A stretch of DNA of 64,000 nucleotides from assembly GCF_000427665.1 (NCBI RefSeq), contig NZ_KE386572.1, positions 124,001 to 188,000 on the forward strand. The letters run 5' to 3'. A program made the translations under genes and the position numbers. Positions 63,099 to 64,000 of the stretch are shown here, in pieces (the stretch's first letter is position 1; each line of letters opens with the position of its first letter). Origin of the DNA: Geminicoccus roseus DSM 18922 (GTDB lineage Bacteria > Pseudomonadota > Alphaproteobacteria > Geminicoccales > Geminicoccaceae). The notes beneath the pieces are model-generated. The model saw only the letters and a program-made list of their open reading frames with translations. It searched no databases and was not told where the DNA came from.

Positions 63099-64000
63099 TT
63101 AGCTTCCCGAACTCATCCGGCTAACCTCGCTCCGCCACTCATGCTCCTCGCGGAAGCCCAGGACCTCGCGGATCTTCCGGTTGGACAAAGGCGCCTCGCG
63201 CTCGCCCATGGGCCGGGTGATCGGCGTGTCCGGGCACCACTTGGCCAGGAACTCAGGAGTCGGCAGGTCGGCGGTGATGGTGTCGTTCACCGCGTTGAAC
63301 ACCTGGAAGCCCAGCCCGTCCTTCTCCAGGCAGCGGTGGACGATCTGGGCAAGATCACGAGCGTCGATATAGCTCCAGGCATTGCGCTTGCGCGAGGCCG
63401 GGTCGGCGACGAAGCCCGGGAAGCGGTCATACTCGTGCGGCTCGATGACGTTGCCGATGCGCAGCGCGTAGATGTCGGCCTTGAAGCGCTGGGCGAAGGC
63501 GCGCGCGGTCTGCTCGTTCACGACCTTGGACAGGCCGTAGCTGTCCATCGGGTCGACGTCATAGTCCTCCTCGAGCGGGAACTGCTTGAAGTCCTTCTCC
63601 CCTTCCGCAAAGCACACGCCATAGGTCGTCTCGCTGGATGCGACCACCACCTTGCGGATGCCGAGCTTCATCGCCGCTTCGATGACGTTGTAGGTCCCCA
63701 TGACGTTGACCCGGTAGGTCTCGTTGTCCGGGTTGATCAGCACCCGCGGCACCGCGGCGAAATGCACCACCGCATCCACCGGCGCTGCCGGACTTCCATC
63801 CTCGAAGCCCTCGAAGCTGAAATGGGTGGTCATCGCGTTGAAGACCTGGCCTTCCTCGGTGATGTCGCCGACCAGGGTCGGGACCTGCGGGTGGTCGAAC
63901 GGCTTCAGGTCGAAGTTCAGCACACGGTAGCCGCGCTCGACCAGCCACGGGATCATGTGGCGGCCGGTCTTGCCGGTCCCGCCGGTGAAGAGGATGCGCT
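63099..64000 (-). CDS. NAD-dependent epimerase/dehydratase, N-terminus outside window
   Basis: About 300 residues are visible; the frame runs off the right edge, where the Rossmann motif FTGGTGKTGRHM is encoded, so only the first few codons are missing. Features of extended SDRs are DAVVHFAAVPRVLINPDNETYRVNVMGTYNVIEAA, the catalytic DSYGLSKVVNE (Tyr-x3-Lys) and ALRIGNVIEPHEYDRFPGF. It would act on a nucleotide sugar or sugar acid such as a uronate. Confidence 0.88.
   Translation of the reverse strand, partial: RILFTGGTGKTGRHMIPWLVERGYRVLNFDLKPFDHPQVPTLVGDITEEGQVFNAMTTHFSFEGFEDGSPAAPVDAVVHFAAVPRVLINPDNETYRVNVMGTYNVIEAAMKLGIRKVVVASSETTYGVCFAEGEKDFKQFPLEEDYDVDPMDSYGLSKVVNEQTARAFAQRFKADIYALRIGNVIEPHEYDRFPGFVADPASRKRNAWSYIDARDLAQIVHRCLEKDGLGFQVFNAVNDTITADLPTPEFLAKWCPDTPITRPMGEREAPLSNRKIREVLGFREEHEWRSEVSRMSSGS

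Overview
The window is high-GC, densely packed chromosomal DNA from an alphaproteobacterium. The evidence for the class is the gene order ilvE / petP-like MarR / petR-like OmpR regulator / histidine kinase, the set secB-fxsA-tim44-mltA-smr, maf-coaE-dnaQ, hslVU with a GNAT gene, a FixLJ-FixK oxygen relay and a PhyR/EcfG-type promoter. It looks like a free-living, facultatively denitrifying Rhodospirillales/Geminicoccales-like organism; I cannot name the genus from sequence alone.

Layout. 0-1.8 kb: end of a CUT2 sugar ABC operon (binding protein, permease). 2.1-4.9 kb: small unknown gene, hslV, hslU, GNAT. 4.9-7.9 kb: lipoprotein esterase, a Gly-rich secreted protein behind a probable EcfG stress promoter, AbrB-family membrane protein. 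8-11.6 kb: a second, complete CUT2 sugar ABC operon (Tat-exported binding protein, double ATPase, permease). 12.1-15.2 kb: DUF4114/VWA surface or secreted protein and a VanZ-like protein, with a relic of a VanZ-like 3' end on the far side of the VWA gene. 15.2-22.9 kb: housekeeping (icd, dnaQ, coaE, maf, EnvZ/OmpR-like pair, MarR, ilvE, LOG-family protein). 23.0-24.2 kb: Xre/MbcA-RES toxin-antitoxin pair.

24.7-42.6 kb is a coherent anaerobic nitrate-respiration region. A heme-PAS FixL, FixJ, a stand-alone receiver and FixK come first. Then, on the minus strand, lie narK1-narK2-narGHJI, a parvulin and a small His-tailed protein, followed by a CMD-family gene, nnrS and a Dnr/NnrR-like regulator. 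A shared imperfect dyad (ACCTaAGGGA-N2-TCCCggAGGT) lies upstream of the receiver gene, fixK and narG, with degenerate forms before narK1 and between narH and narJ. Two FNR/Dnr-type boxes with an identical CCAG centre precede narK1 and lie between nnrS and dnr. Together these suggest a FixLJ > FixK/Dnr > nar cascade readable from the DNA.

43.1-50.9 kb: small membrane protein, secB, phosphatase, fxsA, tim44, mltA, then lutABC (lactate oxidation) inserted before smr. 51-58 kb: SDR, secreted protein, a 0.5 kb non-coding array of CCAAACGAACCCGGG repeats, mtnA, a GH19-type lysin, a PfpI/DJ-1 protein, a YdcZ transporter, tRNA-Arg(TCT), DUF411 protein and ZIP transporter. 59-61.8 kb: a sugar-catabolic operon (TIM-barrel isomerase/epimerase, RpiR regulator, PfkB kinase) behind a promoter carrying a perfect 9-bp inverted repeat. 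61.9-64 kb: dienelactone hydrolase and a truncated NAD-dependent epimerase.
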